Shown: piece by piece, positions 26,188-34,548 of the stretch
Position numbering within the stretch: the first letter of the stretch is position 1
How the letters are laid out: each line of letters begins with the position of its first letter
DNA from: Hymenobacter rubripertinctus
Lineage (GTDB): Bacteria > Bacteroidota > Bacteroidia > Cytophagales > Hymenobacteraceae
Assembly: GCF_003583925.1 (NCBI RefSeq)
Contig: NZ_QYCN01000002.1
Coordinates: 76,957 to 140,956 of the forward strand
Direction of reading: 5' to 3'
Length of the DNA stretch: 64,000 nt
The notes under the pieces: generated by a model
What the model saw: only the letters and a program-made list of their open reading frames with translations
What the model was told of the DNA's origin: nothing
Database searches by the model: none
Position numbers and translations under genes: made by a program

Positions 26188-26829
26188 CTACTCCGGCCGC
26201 CGCACGCCGCCCGAGATGGTGCTGTGCCGCGCCCGCAGTACCTGCACCACATCTTCCAAGGACAACCCCGAAGCCGTTAGCAATACCACCAAATGGTACA
26301 ACAGGTCGGCGGCTTCGCCCTTGAGGCCTTCCACGTTGCCGCCCACGGCGTCGATAACGGTTTCCACGGCCTCCTCCCCCACTTTCTGGGCAATTTTGGG
26401 CATGCCCTTGCGGAAGAGCGAGGCAGTGTACGACTTCGGGTCCTCGTCGGGGAACTGGTGGCGGCGCTGCACCAGGCGCTCCAGCTCGGCAATGAAGCCC
26501 ACGGCCGGGGCCGGGTAGGCCGTCTGGGCGGGCTGCTCGAAGCAGCTGGTGGTACCCCGGTGGCAGGTGGGGCCGTCGGGAATGGCGCGGATGAGCAGCG
26601 CGTCCTGGTCGCAGTCTTCGTGCTCGCTCACCACGGTCAGGTAGTTGCCGGAGGTTTCGCCCTTGGTCCAGAGGCGCTGCTTGGAGCGGGAAAAGAACGT
26701 CACGCGGCCCGTTTCGCGGGTTACGCGCTGGGCCTCCTCGTTCTGGTAGCCCAGCATAAGCACCTGGCCCGTGGCGGCATCCTGCACAATCACGGGAATC
26801 AGCCCATCGGGCATTTTGGCAAAGTCCAT
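26188..26829 (-). CDS. hisIE: Bifunctional phosphoribosyl-AMP cyclohydrolase / phosphoribosyl-ATP pyrophosphatase
   Basis: The 213-residue fusion has HisI first (GLIPVIVQDAATGQVLMLGYQNEEA, metal-site ...HEDCDQDALLIRA and GPTCHRGTTSCF) and a HisE helical domain after about residue 110 (DPKSYTASLFRKGMPKIAQKVGEEAVETVIDA). It performs steps 2 and 3 of histidine synthesis. It is last in the operon. A 124-bp gap with a heptamer inverted repeat separates it from hisF. Confidence 0.97.
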   Translation of the reverse strand: MDFAKMPDGLIPVIVQDAATGQVLMLGYQNEEAQRVTRETGRVTFFSRSKQRLWTKGETSGNYLTVVSEHEDCDQDALLIRAIPDGPTCHRGTTSCFEQPAQTAYPAPAVGFIAELERLVQRRHQFPDEDPKSYTASLFRKGMPKIAQKVGEEAVETVIDAVGGNVEGLKGEAADLLYHLVVLLTASGLSLEDVVQVLRARHSTISGGVRRPE

Positions 26830-26835
26830 TTGGTG

Positions 26836-26950
26836 TTGGTTTTTGGTGGGTGGTTGTTGGTTTTTGGTTGATGTTCTTTTTCAACTTCTGGCTGCTGGAA
26901 TGATTTCTCATCCCCGAGCCAAAAACCAAAAACCACCCACCAAAAACCAA
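26836..26950. repeat. Heptamer inverted repeat, hisF-hisIE gap
   Basis: The 32-nt arms 26836-26867 and 26919-26950 match as complements with one mismatch. The arm reads in 7-bp units TTGGTTT TTGGTGG GTGGTTG. The arm sequence is the same as in the hisA-hisF element at 27717-27829. Confidence 0.9.
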
Positions 26951-26953
26951 CCG

Positions 26954-27712
26954 TTACAGCCGCATCGGGATACCGTCGCGGCGCAGGTGTTCTTTCAGTT
27001 CGCGGATGCCGATTTCGCCGAAGTGGAAGATGCTGGCGGCCAGGCCGGCATCGGCCTGAGCCTGCTGGAAGACGTTGGTGAAGTCCTGCTTGGAGCCGGC
27101 CCCGCCCGAGGCAATGACCGGGATGGTTACAGCCCGGCTTACGGCCCCCGTGATGTCGAGGGCGAAGCCGTCCTTGGTGCCGTCGTTGCTCATGGACGTG
27201 AGCAGGATTTCGCCCGCGCCCCGGTCGGCGGCCTCCCGGCACCACTGCACGGCGTCGCGGCCGGTGTTGTTGGTACCGGCCCGGGTGTACACCTGCCAGC
27301 CATCGGCGTCGTTGAAGCGGGCATCGGCGGCCACCACAATGCACTGGGAGCCGAAGCGGGCGGCCAGCTCCTCAATCAGCTCGGGCCGGGCCAGGGCGGC
27401 CGAGTTGATGCTCACCTTATCGGCCCCGTTCATGAGCAGCGCCTCCACGTCGGAGATGGTGCCGATGCCGCCGCCCACGGTGAACGGGATATCGAGCTCC
27501 CGGGCCACGTCGCGCACCAGCGCCACGAGCGTGGCCCGCTTCTGGTTGGTGGCCGTGATGTCGAGGAACACCAGTTCGTCGGCGCCTTCGCGGGCGTAGC
27601 GGGAAGCCAGCGCCACCGGGTCGCCGGCGTCGCGCAGGCCCTCAAAGCGGACGCCCTTCACGGTGCGCCCGTCCTTCACATCAAGGCAGGGAATGATTCG
27701 TTTGGTTAGCAT
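26954..27712 (-). CDS. hisF: Imidazole glycerol phosphate synthase, cyclase subunit
   Basis: The 252-residue TIM barrel opens [23 protein letters not shown] with catalytic Asp11. The DAGDPVALA and second phosphate-binding [13 protein letters not shown] and [12 protein letters not shown] loops are present. It forms the synthase with HisH, making imidazole glycerol phosphate and AICAR. The start is the ATG at 27712; the upstream open frame runs through the repeat arm and is not family-like. Confidence 0.97.
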   Translation of the reverse strand: MLTKRIIPCLDVKDGRTVKGVRFEGLRDAGDPVALASRYAREGADELVFLDITATNQKRATLVALVRDVARELDIPFTVGGGIGTISDVEALLMNGADKVSINSAALARPELIEELAARFGSQCIVVAADARFNDADGWQVYTRAGTNNTGRDAVQWCREAADRGAGEILLTSMSNDGTKDGFALDITGAVSRAVTIPVIASGGAGSKQDFTNVFQQAQADAGLAASIFHFGEIGIRELKEHLRRDGIPMRL

Positions 27713-27716
27713 TATA

Positions 27717-27829
27717 TTGGTTTTTGGTGGGTGGTTGTTGGTTTTTGGCTGATGGTTATGGTTGATTTCTGGTTGTCGTAGCGCTGTCCGCCGAATGCCA
27801 AAAACCAACAACCACCCACCAAAAACCAA
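27717..27829. repeat. Heptamer inverted repeat, hisA-hisF gap
   Basis: Arms 27717-27748 and 27798-27829 are perfect 32-nt complements. They fill nearly the whole gap and start 4 bp from the hisF ATG. Same arm sequence as 26836-26867. Confidence 0.92.
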
Positions 27830-27832
27830 CGC

Positions 27833-28549
27833 CTACAGCCAGGGCTGCAGCTGCTCCAGCGTAATGGTGCCTTCGTAAATGGCCTTGCCGATGATGGCGC
27901 CGTGCATGCCGATGGCAGCCAGCGCCTCCACATCGGCAATGGTCGTAACGCCGCCGCTGGCAATGAGCTCGGCGGCGGGCAGCTGCGCCCGCAGTTCGGT
28001 GTAGGTGGCCAGCGACGGGCCCTGGAGCTTGCCGTCCTTGCTCACGTCGGTGCAGATGAAGGTGGTGGCCCCGGTGGCCAGGTAGTTCTCTACGAACTCG
28101 CGCAGGGTCCGCTCGCTCTGCTCGGCCCAGGCGTTGATGGAAATGTGGTTGTCGCGGTAGTCAGCCCCGATGATGATGCGCTCGGCCCCGAAGGTGCGGA
28201 GCCAGCCGGCTACGGTTTCGGGTTCGCGCACGGCAATGCTGCCGGCTGTAATCTGCCGGGCCCCGGCGTCGAAGGCCTGGCGCACGGCGTCCTCGCTTTG
28301 CAGCCCGCCCCCGAAGTCAATGTGCAGATTGGTGTGGCGGGCAATGCGCTCGAGCACCGGCAGGTTCACGGGTTGCTTGGCCCGCGCCCCATCCAGGTCG
28401 ACGAGGTGCAGGCGCTTGACGCCGGCCGCTTCGAAGCGCTGGGCCACGGCCAGCGGGTCGGAGTCGTAAGTGGTCTGCTGGGCAAAGTCGCCCTCCGTCA
28501 GGCGCACGCACTGGCCGTTGATGAGGTCGATGGCGGGAATAATTTCCAT
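27833..28549 (-). CDS. hisA: Phosphoribosylformimino-5-aminoimidazole carboxamide ribotide isomerase
   Basis: The 238-residue TIM barrel opens MEIIPAIDLINGQCVRLTEGDF with catalytic Asp8, and has HLVDLDGARAKQPVN, DFGGGLQSEDAVRQAF, CTDVSKDGKLQGPS with the second Asp, and ASGGVTTIADVEAL. It performs the ProFAR-to-PRFAR isomerisation of histidine synthesis. It lies between hisH and hisF as is usual in his operons. Confidence 0.97.
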   Translation of the reverse strand: MEIIPAIDLINGQCVRLTEGDFAQQTTYDSDPLAVAQRFEAAGVKRLHLVDLDGARAKQPVNLPVLERIARHTNLHIDFGGGLQSEDAVRQAFDAGARQITAGSIAVREPETVAGWLRTFGAERIIIGADYRDNHISINAWAEQSERTLREFVENYLATGATTFICTDVSKDGKLQGPSLATYTELRAQLPAAELIASGGVTTIADVEALAAIGMHGAIIGKAIYEGTITLEQLQPWL

Positions 28550-28591
28550 TCGTAGTTGTGTCGGTTTCGGTTGCTGATGGTGGGTGGGTAG

Positions 28592-28714
28592 CCCGGCGTA
28601 GGGTGCGGGGCTTGTCCCCGCCCGCCGTCGGGACGTACTCGTTAGCCCTGCGGATGACTATTCAACCCTTCGCCCTGACGGCGGGCGGGGACAAGCCCCG
28701 CACCCTACGCCGGG
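28592..28714. repeat. GC-rich inverted repeat, hisH-hisA gap
   Basis: Arms of about 41 nt (28592-28632 and 28673-28714) are complements with one bulge. Each arm contains its own small dyad (GCGGGGCTTGTCCCCGC). This differs in sequence and period from the heptamer elements and may be a dispersed REP-like unit. Confidence 0.85.
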
Positions 28715-28725
28715 CTGCTGGCAGC

Positions 28726-29325
28726 TTACAGTTTGAGAAAGTTTTCCAGGATACGCGTGCCGACCGGGCCGCTCTTTTCGGTGTGGAACTGCACGGCGTA
28801 GAAGTTCTCGTGCTGAACGGCGGCGCTGAAGGGCGCGGGGTAGGCGGCCTCGGCAATGGTGTAGCTACCCACCGGCGCATAGTAGCTGTGCACGAAATAC
28901 ACGTAATCCTCGGCGCTGAGGCCCTCGAACAGCGGACTGCGCAACGCCTGCAAATTGTTCCAACCCATGTGCGGCACCTTGTGCTCCGGCGCGGCCGCCT
29001 GGAAGCGCACCACATCAAAGGGCAAAATCCCGAGCATGTCGGTGCCGGCCGCGCCGCCCTCCTGGGTGTGGCGGCCCAGCAGCTGCATGCCGAGACAGAT
29101 ACCGAGGAAGGGTTGGGTGAGCGTGGGCAGCAACTCGTGCAGGCCCTGGGCGCGCAGCTCCTTCATAGCGGAAGCCGCCTCGCCCTCGCCCGGGAACAGG
29201 ACCTTATCGGCCCGGCGCAGCACGTCGTGGTCGGCCGTGAGCGTGGCCTGCACGCCCAGCCGTTCCAGGGCAAACAGCACCGACTGTACGTTGCCGCCTT
29301 TGTAATCAACTATGGCTATTTTCAT
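28726..29325 (-). CDS. hisH: Imidazole glycerol phosphate synthase, glutaminase subunit
   Basis: The 199-residue class I glutamine amidotransferase opens MKIAIVDYKGGNVQSVLFALE. It has the nucleophile elbow FLGICLGMQLL, YYAPVGSYTIA, and the VQFHTEKSGPVGTRILENFL catalytic His/Glu motif. It supplies ammonia to HisF. A 222-bp gap, unusually long for this operon, separates it from hisB. Confidence 0.97.
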   Translation of the reverse strand: MKIAIVDYKGGNVQSVLFALERLGVQATLTADHDVLRRADKVLFPGEGEAASAMKELRAQGLHELLPTLTQPFLGICLGMQLLGRHTQEGGAAGTDMLGILPFDVVRFQAAAPEHKVPHMGWNNLQALRSPLFEGLSAEDYVYFVHSYYAPVGSYTIAEAAYPAPFSAAVQHENFYAVQFHTEKSGPVGTRILENFLKL

Positions 29326-29515
29326 TTGAACATATCGTGAAAGACGCGCGGTTTATTCTTTTGTTTAAACAAATGGTTAAACGTGTGTGCGCTGTCTGTC
29401 AGCCGTTAATCCCTTGAGCCACTCCATAACACAGCCTGGCCGTAGCTTGTAGCGACTTTGCCTGTTCGCACATCACCGGATACACTCAGCAGGCTAAATA
29501 CAGAATATCAATTCC

Positions 29516-29549
29516 AGCTTACCCATTTGTTTATACATATGGGTAAGCT
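29516..29549 (-). promoter_or_regulatory. Hairpin at the hisB end
   Basis: AGCTTACCCAT (29516-29526) pairs perfectly with ATGGGTAAGCT (29539-29549) around an AT-rich 12-nt loop. It overlaps the hisB stop codon. No T tract follows, so it is more likely an RNA-stability or processing stem than a terminator. The rest of the 29326-29547 gap shows nothing coding. Confidence 0.5.
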
Positions 29550-30660
29550 ACAAAATGCCCTTCGTGCTGGGAATTTCCATGCGGCCGGCGTCGCGCACCA
29601 GGGCCATCTTCATGGCCTTGGCAACGGCCTTGAAAATGGCTTCAATCTTATGATGCTCGTTCTGCCCCTCGGCCTTGATGTTGAGGTTGCAGCGGGCCGC
29701 GTCGGAGAAGCTCTTGAAGAAATGGTAGAACAACTCGGTCGGCATATCCCCTATTTTCTCGCGCTTGAAGTCGGCTTCCCACACTATCCAGGGGCGGCCC
29801 GAGAAGTCGATGGCTGCCTGGGCCAGCACGTCGTCCATGGGCAGCAGGAAGCCGTAGCGGGCCAGGCCGCGCTTGTCGCCGAGAGCCTGGGTGAAGGCTT
29901 CGCCCAGGGCAATGGCCGTGTCCTCGATGGTGTGGTGCTCGTCGATGTGCAGGTCGCCCTGCACGGTAATCTTCATATCAACGCCCGAGTGCTTGCTGAG
30001 CTGGTCGAGCATGTGGTCGAAGAAGCCCAGGCCGGTGTGCATAGCGGGGCGGCCGTTGCCGTCGAGGTTGAGCGCTATGCTGATTTTGGTTTCATTCGTG
30101 TCGCGCTGGACCACGGCGGTGCGGGCGGGCAGGCGCAGGAACTGGTATATTTTTTCCCAGCTCATGGTCGTGAGGGCGGCGCGCTCGTCCTGCCCCTCCC
30201 CTTCCGGCTGCAGCAGGATGGACTGGCAGCCCAGGTTTACGGCCAGTTCCACGTCGGTCAGCCGGTCGCCGAGCACGAAGGAATTTTTGAGGTCGTACGC
30301 GCCTTCGGCCAAGTACTGCTGCAACAGGCCGGTGCCGGGCTTGCGGGTGGGCAGGTTCTCGTGGGGAAAGCTGCGGTCGATGTGCTCGCGGGCAAACTCC
30401 ACGCCTTCCGAGCGCAGCACGTCGAGCATCATGGTGTGGGCCGGCCAGAACGTATCCTCCGGAAAGCTCGCGGTGCCGAGGCCGTCCTGGTTGCTCACCA
30501 GCACTAGCTCGTAATCCAGCTCGCGGGCAATGCGCGCGAGGCCGGAAATGGCGCCGGGCACAAACTGGAATTTTTCCCGCGTCAGCGCGTCTACCTGGAA
30601 ATCCGTCGGCGGCTCGATGAGGATGGTCCCGTCGCGGTCAATGAAGAGTACTTTTTTCAT
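29548..30660 (-). CDS. hisB: Bifunctional histidinol-phosphatase / imidazoleglycerol-phosphate dehydratase
   Basis: The 370-residue fusion has an N-terminal HAD phosphatase ([17 protein letters not shown] with the DxD, and [27 protein letters not shown]). The C-terminal IGP dehydratase begins about 185 ([50 protein letters not shown]). It performs steps 6 and 8 of histidine synthesis. The start MKKVLF is chosen over a Met eight codons upstream by family alignment. Confidence 0.97.
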   Translation of the reverse strand: MKKVLFIDRDGTILIEPPTDFQVDALTREKFQFVPGAISGLARIARELDYELVLVSNQDGLGTASFPEDTFWPAHTMMLDVLRSEGVEFAREHIDRSFPHENLPTRKPGTGLLQQYLAEGAYDLKNSFVLGDRLTDVELAVNLGCQSILLQPEGEGQDERAALTTMSWEKIYQFLRLPARTAVVQRDTNETKISIALNLDGNGRPAMHTGLGFFDHMLDQLSKHSGVDMKITVQGDLHIDEHHTIEDTAIALGEAFTQALGDKRGLARYGFLLPMDDVLAQAAIDFSGRPWIVWEADFKREKIGDMPTELFYHFFKSFSDAARCNLNIKAEGQNEHHKIEAIFKAVAKAMKMALVRDAGRMEIPSTKGIL

Positions 30661-30729
30661 AAAGAAGAAACATGCCGCCGGCACGTGGGCCCGGCAGCCT
30701 GAAGATTAACAAAGAAACAACGCCGGTTT

Positions 30730-31494
30730 TTAATCGGACGGGGGCAACAATTCACGAATAAAATCGGCGTAAGCCTCCCCCAGCGGCAATTCCAGATTGA
30801 GAGCCAGCCGGCGACGCTGGGTTTCTATCGGCTCCTGACTATGAGGATTCAATCCGGTTTTTGAGTACTGTTCCCAGTAAAGCCCAAGGCCCCGCTTTTG
30901 CCAAGCCGGCAACTCATTGTAATTAATGCCGTGGGCAAATAGCAAATCGTGCTTGGCAGCCAGACGCTGCCCCTTCACCTGAGCCGTAGCCTCCGCCACC
31001 GAGCGGCCCTGCTTGCGCAGCAACCAGTAGCAATGGGCATTCAGCGAGTTGCGGCCCGCATCTTCCTGCCGCCACCGGAAATAATCAACCACATCTTCGC
31101 GGCGGGGCAACTGGGAAATCCGACAGTCAAATACGCCCAAGTCACCGAGCAGCAAGGAGAATTTGGCTGAGGCTTCGCCCGCCAGTACAGACGTGTATTT
31201 GCGCAGCTTGCGGCCGAAAGTATTCTCGGTAGGATGCAGTAGCAGGAAAATTTCGTCGCTTTGGGTGAATCCGTACACCATTCGAAAGCCACACTCCAAC
31301 AGGTGGCGCGTGGTTTCGGCCATATAGTCGCGCATCCGCGCATCGAAGGGTGCTTCAAAAGGATGAATCTCTTTCGTGAGCCGGGTGAACCCGCGCCCAT
31401 CCAGACGGGCTACCAGGTAGAGCCCGGGCAGCGCACAATGGTCGTGGGCCGTTTCAAACACGCGCAGTCGCGCGTCAAGACTAGAGAATTTCAT
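30730..31494 (-). CDS. tRNA-His guanylyltransferase (Thg1)-like 3'-5' polymerase
   Basis: This 254-residue protein carries Thg1-family hallmarks: LYLVARLDGRGFTRLTKE (metal-binding Asp32) and GFTQSDEIFLLLH (Ser79-Asp80-Glu81, the second metal site), plus SQLPRREDVVDYFRWRQED and a GINYNELPAWQKRG segment in the place of the eukaryal motif. Bacterial Thg1-like proteins are known to add nucleotides templated 3'-5' to truncated tRNA 5' ends. Bacterial tRNA-His carries its G-1 in the gene, so a repair role is more likely than G-1 addition. The start overlaps the upstream kinase gene by 14 nt, suggesting translational coupling. Confidence 0.9.
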   Translation of the reverse strand: MKFSSLDARLRVFETAHDHCALPGLYLVARLDGRGFTRLTKEIHPFEAPFDARMRDYMAETTRHLLECGFRMVYGFTQSDEIFLLLHPTENTFGRKLRKYTSVLAGEASAKFSLLLGDLGVFDCRISQLPRREDVVDYFRWRQEDAGRNSLNAHCYWLLRKQGRSVAEATAQVKGQRLAAKHDLLFAHGINYNELPAWQKRGLGLYWEQYSKTGLNPHSQEPIETQRRRLALNLELPLGEAYADFIRELLPPSD

Positions 31495-31933
31495 CCTGCC
31501 AGGTGGTCACGTCAAATCCCTGATTATGTAAAGGCCGCACGAAGTACAGCTGGTCGAAGCCTTCAGCGCGGGTGGGCAGCTCCAGCCGGTTACGGGTGGC
31601 ACGGATACCCTTATCGGGTACCTGCCGCTCCGCAGGCCGCTGCTGGTTGCGCTCCAGCGCCTGCGCCGCTACCGACTGAAAAAAGTATCCAACCACTTCG
31701 AAACCCACGGCCCGAGCCGCAGCCAGGTAACTGGCCCGCTCCACCCGCGTAGGGTTGGTATTGTCCACCACACACTGCATCTGGGTTTCCAGGCACAACT
31801 CCAGCAGCAGCCGTTCTCTGTGGCGCGTGCGCAACAAATCCAAGCTGATGCGCACGTGGGAGTGGAAAAACCGCTGCTGATAAAACGTCGACTTTCCGGT
31901 GGCCTGGATTCCGCAGAATAACACGAGTTGCAT
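31481..31933 (-). CDS. Polynucleotide-kinase-like P-loop kinase
   Basis: This 150-residue P-loop protein has Walker A FCGIQATGKSTFY (residues 6-18), SLDLLRTRHRERLL, VVDNTNPTRVERASYLAAAR, and a lid Arg motif ERNQQRPAERQVPDKGI followed by PTRAEGFDQLYFV. This pattern matches the kinase half of T4-Pnk/Pnkp-type enzymes and related AAA_33 proteins that phosphorylate 5'-OH ends. Substrate RNA or DNA is not determined. It overlaps the Thg1-like gene and lies 60 bp after hisC, so it is inside the histidine operon. Confidence 0.85.
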   Translation of the reverse strand: MQLVLFCGIQATGKSTFYQQRFFHSHVRISLDLLRTRHRERLLLELCLETQMQCVVDNTNPTRVERASYLAAARAVGFEVVGYFFQSVAAQALERNQQRPAERQVPDKGIRATRNRLELPTRAEGFDQLYFVRPLHNQGFDVTTWQDEIL

Positions 31934-31993
31934 ACCTTATATATTATGGAGTAGAATTCACTTGTTGCCGTAGCAAAAACCACCCTTCAAATG

Positions 31994-33046
31994 CTACCCC
32001 GCAAACTCCCCCAGCGCCCGCAGCAACTGCTCGTTCTCAGCCGGCGTGCCCACCGTCAGGCGGAGCGTGCCGACGCAGCCGGGCTGGGTGGTGCGGTTGC
32101 GCACAATGATGCCGCGGGCCACCAGGAAATTGTAGAGGGCCGTGGCATCGGGCTTGAACCGGACCAGCAGGAAGTTGGCATCCGAGGGGAACACCTGCGC
32201 CACGATGGGCAGCATGGGCAGGCGCTCGGCCAGCCAGTCGCGGCCCGTTAGCAGCTGGCGGCGCAGCTCCTCGGCGCGGGGCGCGTCGTGCAGGGCGGCC
32301 AGGGCGTGCTGCTGGGTGGCTTCGGAAATGTTGTAGGGCGGCTTGATTTTGTTGAGGTAGCCGATGATGGCCGGCGAGGCGAAGGCCATACCCAGGCGCA
32401 GCCCGGCCAGGCCCCAGGCCTTGGAGAAGGTCTGCAGCACCACCAGATTCGGGAATTCGGCCAGGCGGGTGATCCAGCTGGGGGTTGGCGCAAAGTCGGC
32501 GTAGGCCTCATCCACCACCACCAGCCCCCGGAACCCGCGCAGGATTTGCTCGATGGCCGCCGGGTCCAGCAAGTTGCCGCTGGGGTTGTTGGGCGAGCAG
32601 AGCCACACCAGTTTCGCCTCCGAAGCCACCACTACATCCACGATTTCGGGCGAGAGCTGGAAGTCGGGCGTGAGCTGGATACGCTCCACGCGCACGTCAT
32701 TGAGGTTGGCGGCCACTTCGTACATGCCGTAGGTGGGCGGCAGGATGAGCAGGCTGTCGTGGCCGGGCACGCAGGTGAGGCGCACCAGCAGGTCGATGGC
32801 TTCATCGGAGCCGTTGCCGAGGAAAATCTGCTCCGGCTGCACATTTTTAAGCTGGGCCAACTCGGCCTTCACGGCCCGCTGCTGGGGGTCGGGGTAGCGG
32901 TTGAACCGCTCGGGGCCGGCGCTGCCCAGGCTGTTCTCGTTGGCATCGAGCATGACCTGGGCCTCGCCCTGAAATTCGTCGCGGGCCGAGGAGTAGGGCT
33001 TCATGTCCCGCAGATTGGGCCGCACAAGGCTATCGAGGTTAAACAT
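31994..33046 (-). CDS. hisC: Histidinol-phosphate aminotransferase
   Basis: The 350-residue PLP enzyme shows LDANENSLGS, LGNGSDEAIDLLVR, WLCSPNNPSGN, VVDEAYADFAP, and the PLP Lys in QTFSKAWGLAGLRLGMA. It transaminates imidazole acetol phosphate. The stop is followed after 60 bp by the kinase gene. Confidence 0.96.
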   Translation of the reverse strand: MFNLDSLVRPNLRDMKPYSSARDEFQGEAQVMLDANENSLGSAGPERFNRYPDPQQRAVKAELAQLKNVQPEQIFLGNGSDEAIDLLVRLTCVPGHDSLLILPPTYGMYEVAANLNDVRVERIQLTPDFQLSPEIVDVVVASEAKLVWLCSPNNPSGNLLDPAAIEQILRGFRGLVVVDEAYADFAPTPSWITRLAEFPNLVVLQTFSKAWGLAGLRLGMAFASPAIIGYLNKIKPPYNISEATQQHALAALHDAPRAEELRRQLLTGRDWLAERLPMLPIVAQVFPSDANFLLVRFKPDATALYNFLVARGIIVRNRTTQPGCVGTLRLTVGTPAENEQLLRALGEFAG

Positions 33047-33090
33047 AAATCACAGATTTTGCAGCTGATTGCGCTGATTCGTTTTAGGTT

Positions 33091-33144
33091 GACCGTCATG
33101 CTGAGCATGTGGCGGATTGAGCCAGGGTGCGCAGCATGACGGTC
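33091..33144. repeat. Inverted repeat, hisD-hisC gap
   Basis: GACCGTCATGCTG (33091-33103) pairs perfectly with CAGCATGACGGTC (33132-33144). The stem fills much of the 109-bp gap between hisD and hisC. It belongs to the GTCATNC... type of intergenic element, not to the heptamer type. Confidence 0.75.
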
Positions 33145-33155
33145 TATGTTCATTC

Positions 33156-34463
33156 CTACTCCCCGTTCTCAGCCAACGACTCCAGGCGAAGCGTAACGGC
33201 GCGGGCGTGGGCGCGGAGGCCTTCGGCTTCGGCCATTACTTCTACCACCGGACCTACGTTGAGCAGGCCTTCGCGGGTGAGGCGTTGGAAGGTGATTTTC
33301 TTGAAGAACGAGTCCAGCGAGACGCCGCTGTAGTTGCGGGCGTAGCCGTTGGTGGGCAGCGTGTGGTTGGTGCCCGAGGCGTAGTCGCCCACTGCCTCTG
33401 GGGTCAGGTGGCCCAGGAACACCGAGCCGGCATTGGTGACGCCCTCGGCCAGCTGTTCGGGGTTTTGCACGGCCAGAATCAGGTGCTCCGGCGCGTACTC
33501 GTTCGAGAAGGCCAGCATTTGCTGCGCATCGCGCAGCAGAATGGCGCGGCTTTCGGTGAGGGCCTGGGCCGCTACCTCAGCCCGGGGCAGCTCGCGCAGC
33601 TGGCGTTCCACCTCGGCCTTGGTTTGCTCCAGTATAGTTAAGGAGTCAGAAAGCAGAATTACCTGCGAGTCGGGGCCGTGCTCGGCCTGGCTGAGCAGGT
33701 CGGCGGCCACGAAAGCCGGGTTGGCCGTGGCGTCGGCCATGACGAGCACTTCCGACGGGCCGGCCGGCATGTCGATGGCCACGCCGTAGCGGGTGGCCAG
33801 TTGCTTGGCGGCCGTCACGTAGCGGTTGCCGGGACCGAAAATCTTGTCCACGGCCGGCACCGATTCGGTACCCCCGCTCAGCGCCGCCACGGCCTGGGCG
33901 CCGCCGGCCTTCACGATGGTCGTGATGCCGAGTAGCTGGGCGGTGAACAGAATGATAGGGTTCACCGAGCCATCGGTCTGCGGCGGGGTGCAGAGCACGA
34001 TTTCGGGACAGCCGGCCAGCTTGGCCGGCACGCCCAGCATCAGCAACGTGCTAAACAGAGGCGCGGTGCCACCCGGAATGTAGAGACCCACCCGCTGCAC
34101 GGGCACCGCCCGTCGCCAGCAGCTCACGCCGGGCATCGTTTCCACCAGCTCTTCCTGCGGAATCTGGGCCTGGTGGAAACGCAGAATGTTGGCGTGGGCC
34201 TGCCGGATAGCCGTCTGGAGTTCCGCCGGCACCTGAGCCGCGGCGGCCGTCAGTTCTTCGGAACTCACGCGCAAACTACCGGCCGCCGCCAGATCGGCAC
34301 GGTCAAATTGCCGGGCATAGTCTACCAGGGCGTCGTCGCCGCGCTGGCGCACGTCCTCAAAAATCTGCTGCACGCGCTGCTCCACGTCCTGGGCCTGCTG
34401 CTGGGCCGCCCGCTGCTGCAAGGCCGCCCACTCCGGCCGGGAAGGGTATTGAATCAATTTCAT
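33156..34463 (-). CDS. hisD: Histidinol dehydrogenase
   Basis: The 435-residue zinc enzyme has VGLYIPGGTAPLFSTLLML, KAGGAQAVAALSGGTESVPAVDKIFGPGNRYV, IDMPAGPSEVLVMADATANPAFVAADLLSQAEHGPDSQ (zinc ligands) and TLPTNGYARNYSGVSLDSFFK. It performs the last two oxidation steps of histidine synthesis. It is second in the operon after hisG. Confidence 0.97.
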   Translation of the reverse strand: MKLIQYPSRPEWAALQQRAAQQQAQDVEQRVQQIFEDVRQRGDDALVDYARQFDRADLAAAGSLRVSSEELTAAAAQVPAELQTAIRQAHANILRFHQAQIPQEELVETMPGVSCWRRAVPVQRVGLYIPGGTAPLFSTLLMLGVPAKLAGCPEIVLCTPPQTDGSVNPIILFTAQLLGITTIVKAGGAQAVAALSGGTESVPAVDKIFGPGNRYVTAAKQLATRYGVAIDMPAGPSEVLVMADATANPAFVAADLLSQAEHGPDSQVILLSDSLTILEQTKAEVERQLRELPRAEVAAQALTESRAILLRDAQQMLAFSNEYAPEHLILAVQNPEQLAEGVTNAGSVFLGHLTPEAVGDYASGTNHTLPTNGYARNYSGVSLDSFFKKITFQRLTREGLLNVGPVVEVMAEAEGLRAHARAVTLRLESLAENGE

Positions 34464-34545
34464 AGCTGTTAGCTGAAAGCTGTTAGCTAGTAGCTTTTGT
34501 TCTGAGAGCCTCCGATTGGAAGCTAACAGCTACTAGCTAACAGCT
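34464..34545. repeat. Heptamer inverted repeat, hisG-hisD gap
   Basis: Left arm begins directly at the hisD ATG and reads AGCTGTT AGCTGAA AGCTGTT AGCTAGT. The right arm (34520-34545) carries the complementary AGCTAAC AGCTACT AGCTAAC AGCT. The element fills the whole 85-bp gap. Confidence 0.85.
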
Positions 34546-34548
34546 GAG

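Noticed and set aside
30730..31494. Thg1-like gene as the essential tRNA-His G-1 addition enzyme.
   Set aside because: In bacteria the tRNA-His G-1 is normally encoded in the gene, so repair is the better hypothesis.
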